Assembly (NCBI GenBank): GCA_030435675.1
Contig: CM059623.1
Span: 2,568,012 to 2,632,011, forward strand
Direction of reading: 5' to 3'
From: Steinernema hermaphroditum
Lineage: Eukaryota; Nematoda; Chromadorea; Rhabditida; Steinernematidae
DNA length: 64,000 nt
This document shows positions 21,719 to 32,919 of this stretch, one piece after another. Below the pieces are notes generated by a model. It searched no databases and had not been told where the DNA came from. It worked only from the letters and a program-made list of their open reading frames with translations. Positions within the stretch are counted from its first letter, which is position 1; every line of letters begins with the position of its first letter. Position numbers and translations under genes: made by a program.

Positions 21719-22588
21719 TTACGAAATTGGAATTATATTTGTATGTGGTACAACTTTCACAGGCATCTTCTTGGCCACCAGTTTGTAGAGAGTGAAGACG
21801 GAGATAATGGCCATGCTCAAGTATGACGATAGAAGAAGAAGATCAGCAACAAATCCCGGGAGAGCCTCCTCTGCATTTAGAAACATGAACGAATATAACA
21901 CAGCATTCGGAATCGTCGAGAGAAGAGTGTGAATGACGGCTTGGAAGAGGACGATATGATTGGTCTGAAAGCGCTTAAATTATGAAAGTGGGATCACCCA
22001 CGTCGCTACCTGCTTGTTTTCCGAGCTGAATGTGGTAGACACTCTTTTGTGGTGCAATCTCAGAAAGAAAAGGAACACGACATACATCAAACTTTCGAAA
22101 AAGAGACCTGCCGGAAAAGCGATATTCAAGATGACCACACCCACACGAAGCAGGCTTATTGGAAGTAGCCAATACCCAGAGTACAAAACAATGATACTAC
22201 CAATATGAAATACTACTATAGACAGAGTCATCTTATAGCCTATTTTCCAGGGAAGATACAGTAGGGGGATAGCAAAAACAAGCATGCGGTCCAAAGCGAA
22301 AATAGCACAGGCGATGATAGGAAGGAAATCGGCTAGAAACCCCGTAACATTCACGACGATCGCGACTTCTTCGTTGTAGAAAAACCGATAGTAGTGTTCA
22401 TCGAGGATAGCTGCCACGTAGCAGAGAAGACTGGCGGCGCTACACACAATGTGGGTGACGAAGACGACGGCCAAGGTGGTGAATCGTGACGTCTGAGGTG
22501 GCCTCCTCATGTAGATGAAGAGTGAAAAGATATTCAGGAGGAGAATGCAGGCCTTCACTACTGGAAGTAGTATATTCAAGTAGGCCAT
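21719..22588 (-). CDS. Serpentine 7TM chemoreceptor-like protein 6
   Basis: Exon 1 is 22010..22588 and exon 2 is 21719..21964, with a 45-bp phase-0 intron (AAGCAG|gtagcg ... tttcag|ACCAAT); 274 residues. The ATG at 22588 lines up with that of receptor 5. It is almost identical to receptor 5 from TM1 to TM3 (FFYNEEVAIVVNVTGFLADF in both) and diverges in TM5 (GLFFESLMYVVFLFFLRLHH) and the C-terminus (VVPHTNIIPIS). This mosaic pattern suggests recent duplication followed by gene conversion of the 5' half. All splice sites and the frame are intact. Confidence 0.87.
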
Positions 22589-23277
22589 TTCCTGACTTGA
22601 AAGACATACCCTTGGTGAGTGGAGAGACTCATAGACGTTGTTCAATTAAATTATCCTGGAATTATCCGTCCTTAAAGTGCAAATGAACTCGCGGGTCGTC
22701 TGTTGATTATCCATAAAAACCAGCGTAAAACCGATATTTGATATCGGAAGCTGAATCCTCGTTGAATCCTTTTCTCGGGGAATTTGGGGCACAGAGGCGT
22801 CTTCGAAGCTCGCATCTTCTGGGTCCATGGCTAGCTTTCTTCTTCTCATTATTCGCCGACTTTGCTCCGGATTCTTATATGAGTACTAACGATGGCTGCA
22901 CCCTGTAAGCTTTCTTCGGCGAAACGCATTAAGAGATGGTAGTGAATTTTGGTTAATTGATGGCTCTACGTATGGCGCCTTGGTCGCTCAATGAGCATGC
23001 TGGTCTGACAAAAAGCTCCGTGACAGATGTGAGCGTTCCGGTTTCCTACTTCCGGACTAAGGACTCGTCTCTCCAAGGTAGATCCGAGCTCCGAGGCTGC
23101 CCCTGTGTCCCAAACGCCGCAAAGTTACATAAGGGAAAGTTACACTGCCGTTTCTGGAGGTGCGTCGAGAAGGAGAAGTGCTGCAGCTGCTTTCGATGTT
23201 TTGTTGATTCCCCGTGAAGCGCGTCGCCATCCACCGGCTCGACATCAACATCGCGAATTCGCACCCTCTCGCAGGTA
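22589..23277. repeat. Spacer with partial family D repeat
   Basis: Contains a diverged family D fragment (about 22968-23260, e.g. CCCCGTGAAGCGCGTCGCCATC) and a short element near 22915-22965 shared with 9.6 and 18.5 kb. It ends at the TA target site of the Tc1-like element. No gene. Confidence 0.4.
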
Positions 23278-24862
23278 CAGTGGCGAGCATAGAAATAGCC
23301 GCACCTCCCACATAAAGTTTCAACTGCCGATTTACCCCAAATTTTCAAATATAGGCTCTAAACCAAGGGTACTAGCAGATGTAGAATTTATCAAGCAATA
23401 AGGTGGTGTTGTTTATTTTCCGTCCAGGACCCAGTGCGCCGCCAGGAAATGTAATACATTCGGCCGACTCAGATTTGGCGCGGTCACAGAAATAGCCGCA
23501 CCCGGAGTTCCACTACTTTCTACGGGTTTTTTGGCGAATTTTTTGCGTTCTGTTGTTTTATTCGTTATATCACGTTACTCCTGCTGTCATTCGGGCACTT
23601 AATTCATCTAGAGCATAGGAAGAAGTTAATATGCCACGCCCCAAAAGAGTACCTATGACGATATCCTGAAGAATGAGGATATTTTCCGGGGAATAACCGC
23701 CGAGAAACTGAGAATCTCGAAATGGGTTATGTGAAACACTTTCAAGACGTTGCAGAAGCGCGAGGAAAACCTGGGAAATGCCGTAGGGAAGCGCAAGGCA
23801 CGAAAAAGGGCCATCTGTTTCGATAGAAAGATCGTCCGGATCTCGAAAGCAGACCGAAAAAAGTCGTTTTTCTGCTGAGGTATCCAATTTCGGTCGGATT
23901 TTTTGGGATGTGCGTGAGCGCGCGGGCTGTTCTACAACATTTAAATGAAATAGAAGTGACGGGATGCGTTGCTATCAAAAAACCATACGTATCCAGAACA
24001 AATCGACAAGCCCACATGGCCTTTACCAAGCAGCACGTCGACCAATGACCCGCAGGCAAGGCCAAATCACTGTTTTGACGGTCGCATTCAATTTCCGCCG
24101 TCTAGTGTGGGTCGTAATAACGTACATCCGACGGTTCCTAGGAGATGAATTCGATCCGCAACATACGAAGGCCACAGTCAAGCATGCTAGTGCTTCTATA
24201 AGAGTGGGAGTTGGCATCCGGTGGTCCGGGATCCATCCGGTTTTTCACATTGAAGGCGTTCTTGACGGTGAGAAGTTCGTGGATGACGTGGAAAGCGTAT
24301 TTTAACCACGCACATCCCAAAAAACCCGACCGAAATTGGATACCTCAGCAGAAAAACGACTTTTTTCGGTCTGCTTTCGAGATCCGGACGATCTTTCTAT
24401 CGAAACAGATGGCCCTTTTTCGTGCCTTGCGCTTCCCTACGGCATTTCCCAGGTTTTCCCCGCGCTTCTACAACGTCTTGACAGTGTTTCGCATAACCCA
24501 TTTCGAGATTCTCAGTTTCTCGGCGGTTATTCCCCGGAAAATATCCTCATTCTTCAGGATATCGTCATAGGTACTCTTTTGGGGCGTGGCATATTAACTT
24601 CTTCCTATGCTCTAGATGAATTAAGTGCCCGAATGACAGCAGGAGTAACGTGATATAACGAATAAAACAACAGAACGCGAATGTATTACATTTCCTGGCG
24701 GCGCACTGGGTCCTGGACGGAAAATAAACAACACCACCTTATTGCTTGATAAATTCTACATCTGCTAGTACCCTTGGTTTAGAGCCTATATTTGAAAATT
24801 TGGGGTAAATCGGCAGTTGAAACTTTATATGGGGGGTGCGGCTATTTCTATGCTCGCCACTG
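23278..24862 (+). mobile_element. Foldback Tc1/mariner-like element, defective
   Basis: The ends are CAGTGGCGAGCATAGAAATA and its complement, with TA on both sides, as expected for Tc1/mariner insertion. The whole left arm (23278-~23913) is repeated inverted as the right arm (~24308-24862); the left arm carries about 90 extra bases near 23456-23547. Plus-strand frames of the left arm resemble a Tc1 transposase N-terminus (MPRPKRVPMTIS at 23631; AEKLRISKW; TFKTLQKREENLGNAVG; ISKADRKKSF) but with stop codons. The centre holds a DDE-domain remnant (24177-24305, KHASASIRVGVGIRWSG and FHIEGVLDGEKFVDDVESVF). Non-functional, and able to form a hairpin. Confidence 0.8.
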
Positions 24863-24864
24863 TA

Positions 24865-25030
24865 CTAAAAGCCAAGAAGCCCCTCGAGCCGAGCCGGCTC
24901 CGGCTCGAACCACCCAAGAAGAAGATGAACACAACATACATCACAGTTTCAAAAAAGAGGGCCCCAACTGAGCCGAGGCGGCTCGGCTCCGATTTTGAAA
25001 TCAACTCGAGCCGGCATCTCTGGTTGCTTC
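24865..25030. repeat. GC-rich repeat containing receptor gene fragment
   Basis: GAGCCGAGCCGGCTC-type repeats flank 24915-24964. On the minus strand that interval reads ALFFETVMYVVFIFFL, the TM5 segment of the receptor family, and it is nearly identical in DNA to the same part of receptors 5 and 7. The fragment is far too short to be a gene. Confidence 0.7.
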
Positions 25031-25144
25031 TAGGGCTGGTTGTCATCTGGCTTCAATGGCATAGGCGGCATCACAGTTGAAGTCGGTAATCACATTAGTT
25101 TTAAATAGGCGAACTGCTTTTGATGCATCAAATTAAGTTGGAAT

Positions 25145-25470
25145 GTACTGCGTGTATCATACGTCTGAATCAGCGTTGTGCGGAACAATGCGTGTGTCCG
25201 GAACCGGAAGAAACGGCTCGAGTCGGGTTCGAATCCACCCCGAGGACTGCCATTTTTATCTTCAGTCATTTTCATTTGACACTAGTCGCAAAGTTTTTCT
25301 TCTGTCTATTTATGTCCAAAGAGAAACTACGTTAATAAAATGGCTTCTTAAACCGACGATAAAAATGTTTGGTCTCAGGGGGGATTCGAACCCGCCTCGA
25401 GCCGTTTCTTCCGGTTCCGACTTCCGGATTACTTCCGCACAACCCTGGTCTGAATGGTTTGTACTGCTTG
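25145..25470. repeat. Convergent inverted pair of tRNA-like arms
   Basis: The plus-strand arm (about 25148-25250, GTTGTGCGGAACAATGCG...GGGTTCGAATCC) is matched by a minus-strand arm (about 25372-25470, with the same CCGGAAGAAACGGCTCGAG and GGGTTCGAATCC). About 120 bp separate them. Their B-box-like ends face each other, unlike the head-to-head pairs at 45-52 kb. Confidence 0.5.
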
Positions 25471-25705
25471 TGCGTATCGGGTATTGCTACGAACTGCCAG
25501 TTTAAGTGCCAGGTTTCGAATCATCCCGGAAGCCAAACTTTCCTCTTTTCCATAACATAAGAAAAGTATCGCAAAGATCACAATTATAATATATAGTCGG
25601 ACGAGGAACTGTAGACAAAGACAAAGCAATGACAAATGGGGTGAAAGACCTTAAAGTTGGAGGATTCCTAGCAGTTTCTGAGAGAACCACCGACCCAAAT
25701 TGCAC

Positions 25706-26573
25706 CTACGAAATCGCAGTTTTATCTGTAGCTTGTACAACTTGGACTCTCTTGGGTACGAGCTTGTAGAAAGTGAATATGGAAACGATCAGTACACTTA
25801 CATATGAAGACACAAAACAACCATCAATGACAGGGTCCCTAATATCGTTTTCTTCTGGCATAAAATACATAGCGGTGGAAACCGCGTTCGGAATCGTGGA
25901 GAGAAGAGTGTGAATGATGGCCTGGAAGAGGACGATGTGATTGGTCTGAAAGCCTTTAAATTATGAAAGCTTGGACCACCCACGTCGCTACCTGCTTGTT
26001 TTCAGAGCTGAGTGTGGTAGACACTCTTTTGTGGTGCAATCTCAAGATGAAGATGAACACAGCATACATCACAGTTTCAAAAAAGAGGGCCCCGAAAAAA
26101 GCGACCTGCAAAATGTCCTCCAATGCATAAATGACCTCGTCCAATAGGAAGTTTACAATGTACAGGGCGACGATAAATCCAATCTCAAATACGGTGACGA
26201 AGACAGCCAACCTATGGCGGATCCTCCAGGGACCATACAGGACAGGCAGCGCTAGGACAAGCGCTCGATCCAAAGCGAATACGGCGCAGGCGATTATAGG
26301 CAGAAACTCGATCACGTATGCCGTGAACTGCATGATGGTCTTGAATGTATCATTATTTATGATTTGAAAGTAGTAGTCGAGAATAGATATGCCGTAGCAA
26401 AGATCACCGAAAAAACTACATAGAATATATGTCACGAAGACGACCGCCAAGGTGGTGAATCGTGACTTCCGAGTTGGTCTTCTCATGAAGAGGAAGAGTG
26501 ATATCGAGTTAAGTATACAAATTGATGCTCTGAGAGGAAATTGAAAGAACATTAGAACTTCTCTGTAGTCCAT
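25706..26573 (-). CDS. Serpentine 7TM chemoreceptor-like protein 7
   Basis: Exon 1 is 25992..26573 and exon 2 is 25706..25945, with a 46-bp phase-0 intron (AAGCAG|gtagcg ... tttcag|ACCAAT); 273 residues. An in-frame extension of seven codons upstream is possible. Marks: FMRRPTRKSRFTTLAVVF, ACAVFALDRALVLALP, FFETVMYAVFIFILRLHHK, SENKQTNHIVLFQ, VSIFTFYKLVPKR. It is closest to receptors 1, 5 and 6 in TM5-TM6 but has its own second extracellular loop. Frame and splice sites are intact. Membrane chemoreceptor by family. Confidence 0.86.
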
Positions 26574-28202
26574 TTTATCGGTTGTGCGTCTCAAGCAGCA
26601 AAGAATAAATGAGTAAAGAATAAAAGAATTGAAGATTATTGAATTTGTTATTATTCAATTACAGCTCCGAAGTGCTTCAGACGGACTTTTTGTTTTCAAC
26701 GAATTGATTATGTCTACACTTAAGGGTTAATATAATGAGCGCTCACGCGTGATGTTATGGGCGTAAACGCAGCTGCGCGTGAATTCGCACCCTCCAGGTA
26801 CTAAAGGCCAATTAGCATCGCGGACAGCAAGACACCCGCCTATCTGCGGTAACTACGGTTTCAAAGACAATGACATAGTGGAGGCGTTAGTGGCATTGAG
26901 TTGATAGCAACCCAACTGTCTGTGTGGCTCATTGCGAACGTGTCCGATTTGTAAGCCGGTCGGGGTTGGTTCGACGCCGGCCCCGGTCTCTATTTAATCT
27001 TTCATGAGGCAAATGCTGCTGAGGGATTCCCTTTGCAGATTATCTTCGACCTCAATGCGTTCAACTGGAATATTTTTGTCAACAACTCCACGAACGCACT
27101 TGAAATCAAAAGAAGCCGTTACTGGGAACAAAAGTGTGCGAATATATACCAAAACACAAGTATGAGAAACTTAGGCACAATGCAAAGCTACGTAGTTTAT
27201 AATTTTCGCATGCATTTGTGTAATTATAACTCGTTTAACTTGAACTATGTGCATGGAAATATGAAAGCTTGCTTAAAGGAACCCGGTCATGGATAAAAAA
27301 AAACTTTTTAAAACCTCTGAAAGTTTGTGTCCACCTCTCTACGGGGTCGCCGAACACGATGGTGAAGTCGGTTTCCTAAAAGATTCAGTAGTTTCCAAGA
27401 AATAGACCTTAGGGCGCAGAATGTGTCTTACCATCCGGCGGGGTGCGACTTGCGTAATAGTTCCATTCATTTGGTCGAAATATTTTGGCATTTTACTTAG
27501 CAGCTTCTGGCGCGTCGAATGAGCTCAGGCTCGCTGCGATTGGATAAGTGCGTTGAAACAATTACTTGTTTCTTGAAAACAACGAGGTTTTCCAAGAAAC
27601 TGACTTCAGCACGATGTTGGGCAACCTTTAAAACAAGGGACTGAAAGGTTTAGGGAGCAAACCGCGGGCTCATCCATGCGCTGGACAGCAAAGTTTGTAC
27701 GATGTTTTTTTCGTGTATTTTTTGGTATTTCTCATTTAGCTCCCAACAACATTCCCTTGATTCAAGACAACAAGGCCTCAGACTTCATTTTTTACCCAGG
27801 CTTGGCTTGGCCCAGCCTATACATTTTAAGCGAGCCCTGTGGTCTTTGTAGCTTTGTGTAAGGTAAACTCGTAAAGAGGATAACAAGAATACATGGACGC
27901 CCTTGATGATAACAAAACATTGCCAAATGAGATCAACCTGAAGAAGAGCTTGTCGGATTTCTCGGGTTTTCGGGTCGGGTGACCAAAAGTTGCGGGTTCG
28001 GGTTTGAGTTTGGGTTCGGGTCGGGTTTTCGGGTCGGATACTCAAACTTTTGACCACCCGGATAACTCTGATCCTTTATCCTTAGCACACCCTGTGCGAC
28101 TGTGAAACGCCTGCAAAAACAAATAAGTACGTATCGGGTAAGAACTGTCCTAATAGTTATTCTGTGTAGGTATGTATCATTAGCTCACGGCCGTCAGCTA
28201 TC
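26574..28202. other. Long spacer, SINE-like copy 4 and simple repeat
   Basis: At 26765-26995 (+) lies a shorter SINE-like copy: GAATTCGCACCCTCCAGG end, CTGTCTGTGTGGCTCATTGC and GGTTGGTTCGACG, without the long palindrome. At 27955-28045 lies a G-rich simple repeat of GGGTTCGGGT/GGGTTTTCGGGTCGG type. Otherwise I see AT-rich DNA without supported genes. Confidence 0.45.
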
Positions 28203-29075
28203 TCACCGATGGATCATTATATCATTCCTAATAAACACCACTCTTCTGGACACTTTCTTCGGGATCAACTTGCACAAAGCGAAGATCGATATCAATAATA
28301 TGCTGGCATAGGAAAGCAGGTACGGAAGATCGATGAAAATGAACTGATAAGGATCGTCAGCATCCTCAAAGAGATGACCACACAGGCCGTGCACAACATT
28401 CGGGATTGTCGACATGAACGTGTGAATGACCGCCTGGAAAATGACCATATGGTTGACCTGAAATCCATATAAGACACAACGTTAGACCACACGCATCGGC
28501 ACCTCCTTGTTTTCATTACTAACTCCTCTCGAATGTTTCTTGTAGTGTCTATGGAGTAAAATTATAAAAGCGATATACATCACAGTTTCGAAGAATATGG
28601 CCACCGGGAGCGCGACACCAACAATACGTCCCCCAAGAACCATGATTCCATCGCCGAATGTCCATCGAATACTGTAGGAAATGGTGGCAATCGCAGCTTC
28701 ACAAAGAAGTGTACATTTCGACAGTTTAGAGCTGATTTTCCATAGGGAGTACTGTACTGGATAGACTAGGATAAGCACTCGATCCAGGGCTAAAACGGCG
28801 CAGGCAATAGGAACAAAACAGGCAGAAAGGTGTAATGTTACGATTAGATAGCTTTGAAACGTTTCGGAAAGGTCGGGAATTCGAAGGATTAGAAACCAGC
28901 ATATTATATGTGCACTACTGCAGGAAATGAGAGTGATGAAGAGGGCCGCTAAAGTGGTGAAATGTGACGTTTTCCGAGGTCGACGCATGTAGATAACCAG
29001 TGATATGGAGTTGATGAATAGAATGGAAGCTCTTAGTAGTAGTTGAAGGCTTATTATCAGTGCTAGAGAGACCAT
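28203..29075 (-). CDS. Serpentine 7TM chemoreceptor-like protein 8
   Basis: Exon 1 is 28503..29075 and exon 2 is 28203..28457, with a 45-bp phase-0 intron (AAGGAG|gtgccg ... tttcag|GTCAAC), so the junction reads ENKE|VNH instead of ENKQ|TNH; 275 residues. Marks: MRRPRKTSHFTTLAALF, ACAVLALDRVLILVYP, FFETVMYIAFIILLHRHYKK, ISIFALCKLIPKK. The C-terminus (VVFIRNDIMIHR) is unlike the others. It is closest to receptor 3 in TM1 and TM4 (LWKISSKL / HWKLSSKL). Intact; ligand unknown. Confidence 0.85.
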
Positions 29076-29491
29076 TGAAGGGAGCGATGTTGGAGAGTAT
29101 AGAAACTAAGGAAAGCACTTAGGAGAAGCTTGAATAGACATTACATTAACTCTACCCCTAAAAGTGCACTCATTTCGTTAATTAAGCTGCGCTCGTAAAG
29201 GGTTTCTAGCGGATTATTGTTTTTATATCACCAGAAAGGAACGTGTCGAGACCATTGGATCGAGTTCGATGTAAAGCAACAGTGTCACGGGCCGAAACCG
29301 AACTCGAAGCTTTCGGGTACCCGTCCCGAACTCGGACAACTCTGAGCAAGAAAATGGTCAACTGACCGGAACACTTCGAGTTTAAAGGATACTTACGGGA
29401 TCTATTCATTTTATGTAACCAAACAGTATAAACAACACCAAAATTATTGCACAGAGGACATAAAACCACTCTACTATGCTATGTGACCCCT

Positions 29492-30497
29492 TTACTCCTT
29501 CTTCTTGGCCTTAAGCTGCTCAATTTTCTTTTTTAACTGTACGATTTCTTCAGCGAGTTCCTCCTCCTTCACACCCAAACGTTTGGACTCTCTCAACGCT
29601 GTGTCGTAGCTCTTGACCACCTCAGCATCCTTCTTTTTAATCTCTTCCTTCTTCTTTTGGAGCTCTTCCAAGGACGGCAAGTCATCCCGAGCCTTCATAG
29701 CTTGTTCCATCACGGCCATGTCATTCTTCTCCTGTGCCGTATTCACTGCTTCCTTTGCCTCCTCCAGCTTTTTCTCAGCCTCTTTCACCGCCTGTTCCTT
29801 GGCCGGCTTCATTGCTGGATCATTTTCTTCATCTCTTTGCTTCTCGGCTTGCTTCAAGTCCTCGTTGGCCTTCTGTTGCAATCCTTCTACAGTCATTAAC
29901 TCTTTCTGAGCGGTGGCCAGATTTTCTGCCGCTTTGTCGGCGGCCATCTTAGCCACGATATCCTCATCAATCTCCTTCAGATTTTCACCTTTAAAAGCCA
30001 GTATATATTGTTCTTGCTGATCATTTACGGCCTTGACGGCAGCTGGGATGTCATCTCTGACAAAGTTTATGTTCTGTTCGGCTTCCATCAGTTTTTTGAT
30101 CAGCTTTTCCAGATCCTCATCTTCATCTCCCGGGCCTTAAGTGGACAACAGAGTCAACATAACGACTTAACAACTGCTCACCTTTGTCACTAGGAGTAGA
30201 CGGCGTCTCTGTGGCTGGAGTGATCGTTGTCTTATTCGCTGAAACTTGCCCTATGAAGTCCCCATAGGTCATCTGAAACTGCTCACCTTTGTCAGTAGTT
30301 CCTCCAGGAGTGCTCATCGTTGTCGCTTCAGTGGGTGCATCAGTCTTTTGGACGTCCTCTGGTCCAGGGTTCGCTAAAACTTGTCCTCTGTAGCCCCTAG
30401 AGGATATCTAAGACTTACTGGATGGGTCGTTAACCACTGGCTGACAACCGTAGCCAACAGAAAGGAACAGAGCCAGGACAACGTAGACGTACTTCAT
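29492..30497 (-). CDS. Secreted coiled-coil protein with duplicated small exons
   Basis: Four exons: 30419..30497, 30287..30373, 30182..30238 and 29492..30135, all joined in phase 1; 288 residues. Exon 1 gives a signal peptide (MKYVYVVLALFLSVGYG). Exons 2 and 3 are Thr/Pro-rich, and both end in TGACAAAG|gtgagcag, so they look like a small internal exon duplication. Exon 4 encodes acidic DEDEDLEKLIKKLMEAEQN followed by about 200 residues of Lys/Glu/Ala-rich coiled coil, almost without hydrophobic stretches, ending EQLKAKKKE. The predicted product is an extracellular coiled-coil protein. I recognise no named family. It lies between receptor 8 and the MSP-like gene and resembles lineage-specific secreted nematode proteins by type only. 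Confidence 0.7.
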
Positions 30498-31895
30498 TGT
30501 GGGAAGAGATGATGTGTTCTTCCTTCTTTCACCGCCATTTATATCACTTTGTTTCGCAACCTGATTCCTTTGTTTCATGAATTTTCAATATTGATATTTG
30601 CGAGGGGCGTATTTTTTGCTTTGGCGCGCACGTCTGATTAATGATCGTCGGAGATATTTTACGGGCGCGCGAGTATAATTTGTTGAAATGTTGCGATGAA
30701 AGTTTTTTGTCCGACACAAAGTGCGACTCGAATCACCTCTATGGATGCGGATGCGCGCGCGTTAATTTGAGATTCTTGTGCCCGCTGAGATTGTCTGTGG
30801 CTGACTTTCGATCTAATCCTACGGAAGAAAAAAACTTTCAGGTGACCTCTATGTTTCCATCTGTTGACACAATACAATCGGGCTATCTAATTATTGACAG
30901 ATGCAGGTTGGGGATTCCAATGGGCCTTGGTTTGAGCTTAAAGCTTGAAATTCCACACAGAGTATGCTTAGAAACACTTAGGATCAACCGTTTTCAATTC
31001 TTTCAGGGGATGCTTTCTCGAAATAATTTTGGTATTATTCGATAGAGCTGTTCCATCTCTATCGGATGGAACTTTTTTATTCGCGTTAAATCACGAGATA
31101 TTCATCAAAACCGAAAATTTTTGTGGTAGAGGAAGTGAGTTGGAAGGGGTTGGTGGGTCTCGACACGATTTGCTTGTGTGGATTGCGGGCGAACGAAGCG
31201 AGCCTGTAACACGTTTCTTTGTCTGTTTTTCACCTTTTTCCAAAGCTTCTACACCACAAAAGTTAACCTGCCCTGGAACTTCACATATCCCGCATGCCAT
31301 GTATCATTATTACGGTAGGTTTACGACGTACACAGCTCAAACATGTTATCTGTCATGGCCAGATGCGACGATAAAGCTTGCTGGGGACCTAGAGATTACG
31401 GTAGCTCATTTCTATGTTATACCTAAAGGTATAACGGACACTAACTAGCTTTCTCATAGGCTCAGAGAATCGACTTTGCCAGACTTTGCCCAGTCCAGTC
31501 CCCTCGTTTGCGGAGAGGAAGAGTTTGGCGTAGCTCCTGAAGACGGGATTACAGCCAGTACACGGCGGGCAACGAGTTCCGGAAAGATCAATGTCGAAAA
31601 ACACCAAAAATCCCTGTCCAGTCCCCCATCCCTCTTTGAGTCTGGTATAGTTCCTGAAGAGTTATCTCAGTTCGTTCCCAGGATTATAGCCAGTTCAAAG
31701 TCTGGCAACGAGTTCTAGAATGACCAGTGTCGAAAAACTACGATATTCTTGGCCTGTTTCAGAGCCTCAACCCAGAAGAAACGATCTAGACGGCCCGCAC
31801 AGTCTCAGAGACACTAAAATGAGACAGACCCGGTATCTGTCTACAGTCTACAGCTGCAGGCGACCGACCGGTCATTCCAGTCGTATTCAGCGCAG
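30498..31895. repeat. Spacer with imperfect tandem duplication
   Basis: About 31488-31612 and 31615-31740 are imperfect copies of one ~125-bp unit sharing CCAGTCCCC, GTAG/ATAGTTCCTGAAGA, GGCAACGAGTTC and GTGTCGAAAAAC-type segments. Open frames at 30.6-31.4 kb have no splice signals or domains that I trust. Confidence 0.4.
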
Positions 31896-32766
31896 ATGAC
31901 GGACGTCTCCTCAAGCGCTGCGATGAAGTCGTTGATGGGTGTCGATCAACGCGTCCCGCCGACGGTGAAAGGCGAAGCCGTGCTGATCATGCACAACGCC
32001 AAGGAGTTCGACAGCCTGATTAAGGTAACGCTTTCGCTCTTTCATCGCTTGTTATTCCCATTTTCAGTTCCGTGCACGAGATCCCGAAGCCGTCGTCGTA
32101 GAGCCCGCATCTGAAACCATCCGAGCCGGTGAAACGCGTATGGTAAAGGTCAATTTCACGCTGAAGAAGAAGGTGAATACCCCCATGGCCTACGTTTCGA
32201 TATTATGCTTGATGTTCTAGCCCAACATTCACACCATCAATGTTGAGGAACGTCTCATCCTTCCCATCCCCAAAACACCGAATGGGCGTCGCGTGAACAT
32301 CGATGAGGTCGTCACTTGCTTCGAAATTGTCGCCGAGCTTCAGCTGGTAATGTTCGATGCTCACATGGGCATTCGTATGGCCCAGCTCACCGATTCCCTC
32401 GATATTGTATTCGTGGTAAGTCGGTTCTAACTTCATCAGGACACTGTAAATGGCACTCAGATTCGATGTATGGATGAAGAAAGTGACGTGAAAGTCATCC
32501 CCGAATGCTGCTGCGTCGCCAGCACGAACCCTGTGAGCGACGATGATGCCGAAGTTGAGGAAGTCAAAAAGGAGAAGGAGATGTTTGCGCATGAACGAGC
32601 GCTTGAGAAATTGATGATCGGAGAATTGAAAGCCAAGGTGGAAAAACCGTCGAGCGAGCAATCGAAAACTGAGCTGGAGAAGTCGAAGACCGAAGTGTCG
32701 AAAACGAAACCGGAGAAACCGCGGAAAGCGAAAGGGTTCCGACGTCTTATCGCGTTTTGCCGTTAG
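31896..32766 (+). CDS. MSP-domain-like protein with charged tail
   Basis: Four exons: 31896..32024, 32068..32172, 32221..32415 and 32461..32766, with introns of 43-48 bp, all phase 0; 244 residues. The ATG follows an AGCGCAG acceptor. Residues ~25-90 look like a major-sperm-protein/VAP-type Ig fold: KGEAVLIMHNAKEFDSLIKF, then VVEPASETIRAGETRMVKV, similar to the xIxPGxxxxVxV part of MSP domains. The middle continues with beta-rich sequence (ERLILPIPKTPNGRR). The C-terminal third is charged, with EVEEVKKEKE and repeated KTELEKSKTEVSKTKPEK, ending FRRLIAFCR. By family it would be cytoplasmic and perhaps sperm-related or scaffolding, but the fold assignment is by eye. It converges on the ced-9-like gene, 153 bp away. 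Confidence 0.6.
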
Positions 32767-32919
32767 AAAGGCATAATCACCAGCCCCGGTTTGTAACTGT
32801 AACTTTATAATATAATATCAAAATCCAGAGATTCTTTACTTCTTCGTAACATGAACAACTGAAACAAAACAGAATTGTCGCGTACAAACCTTTATTCACA
32901 CAGCAAAATACAAGGCAGT

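Noticed and set aside
23570..24653. Two 105-codon frames on opposite strands with nearly identical products
   Set aside because: They are the same non-coding strand of the two inverted arms of the Tc1-like element; the transposase-like frame is on the other strand.
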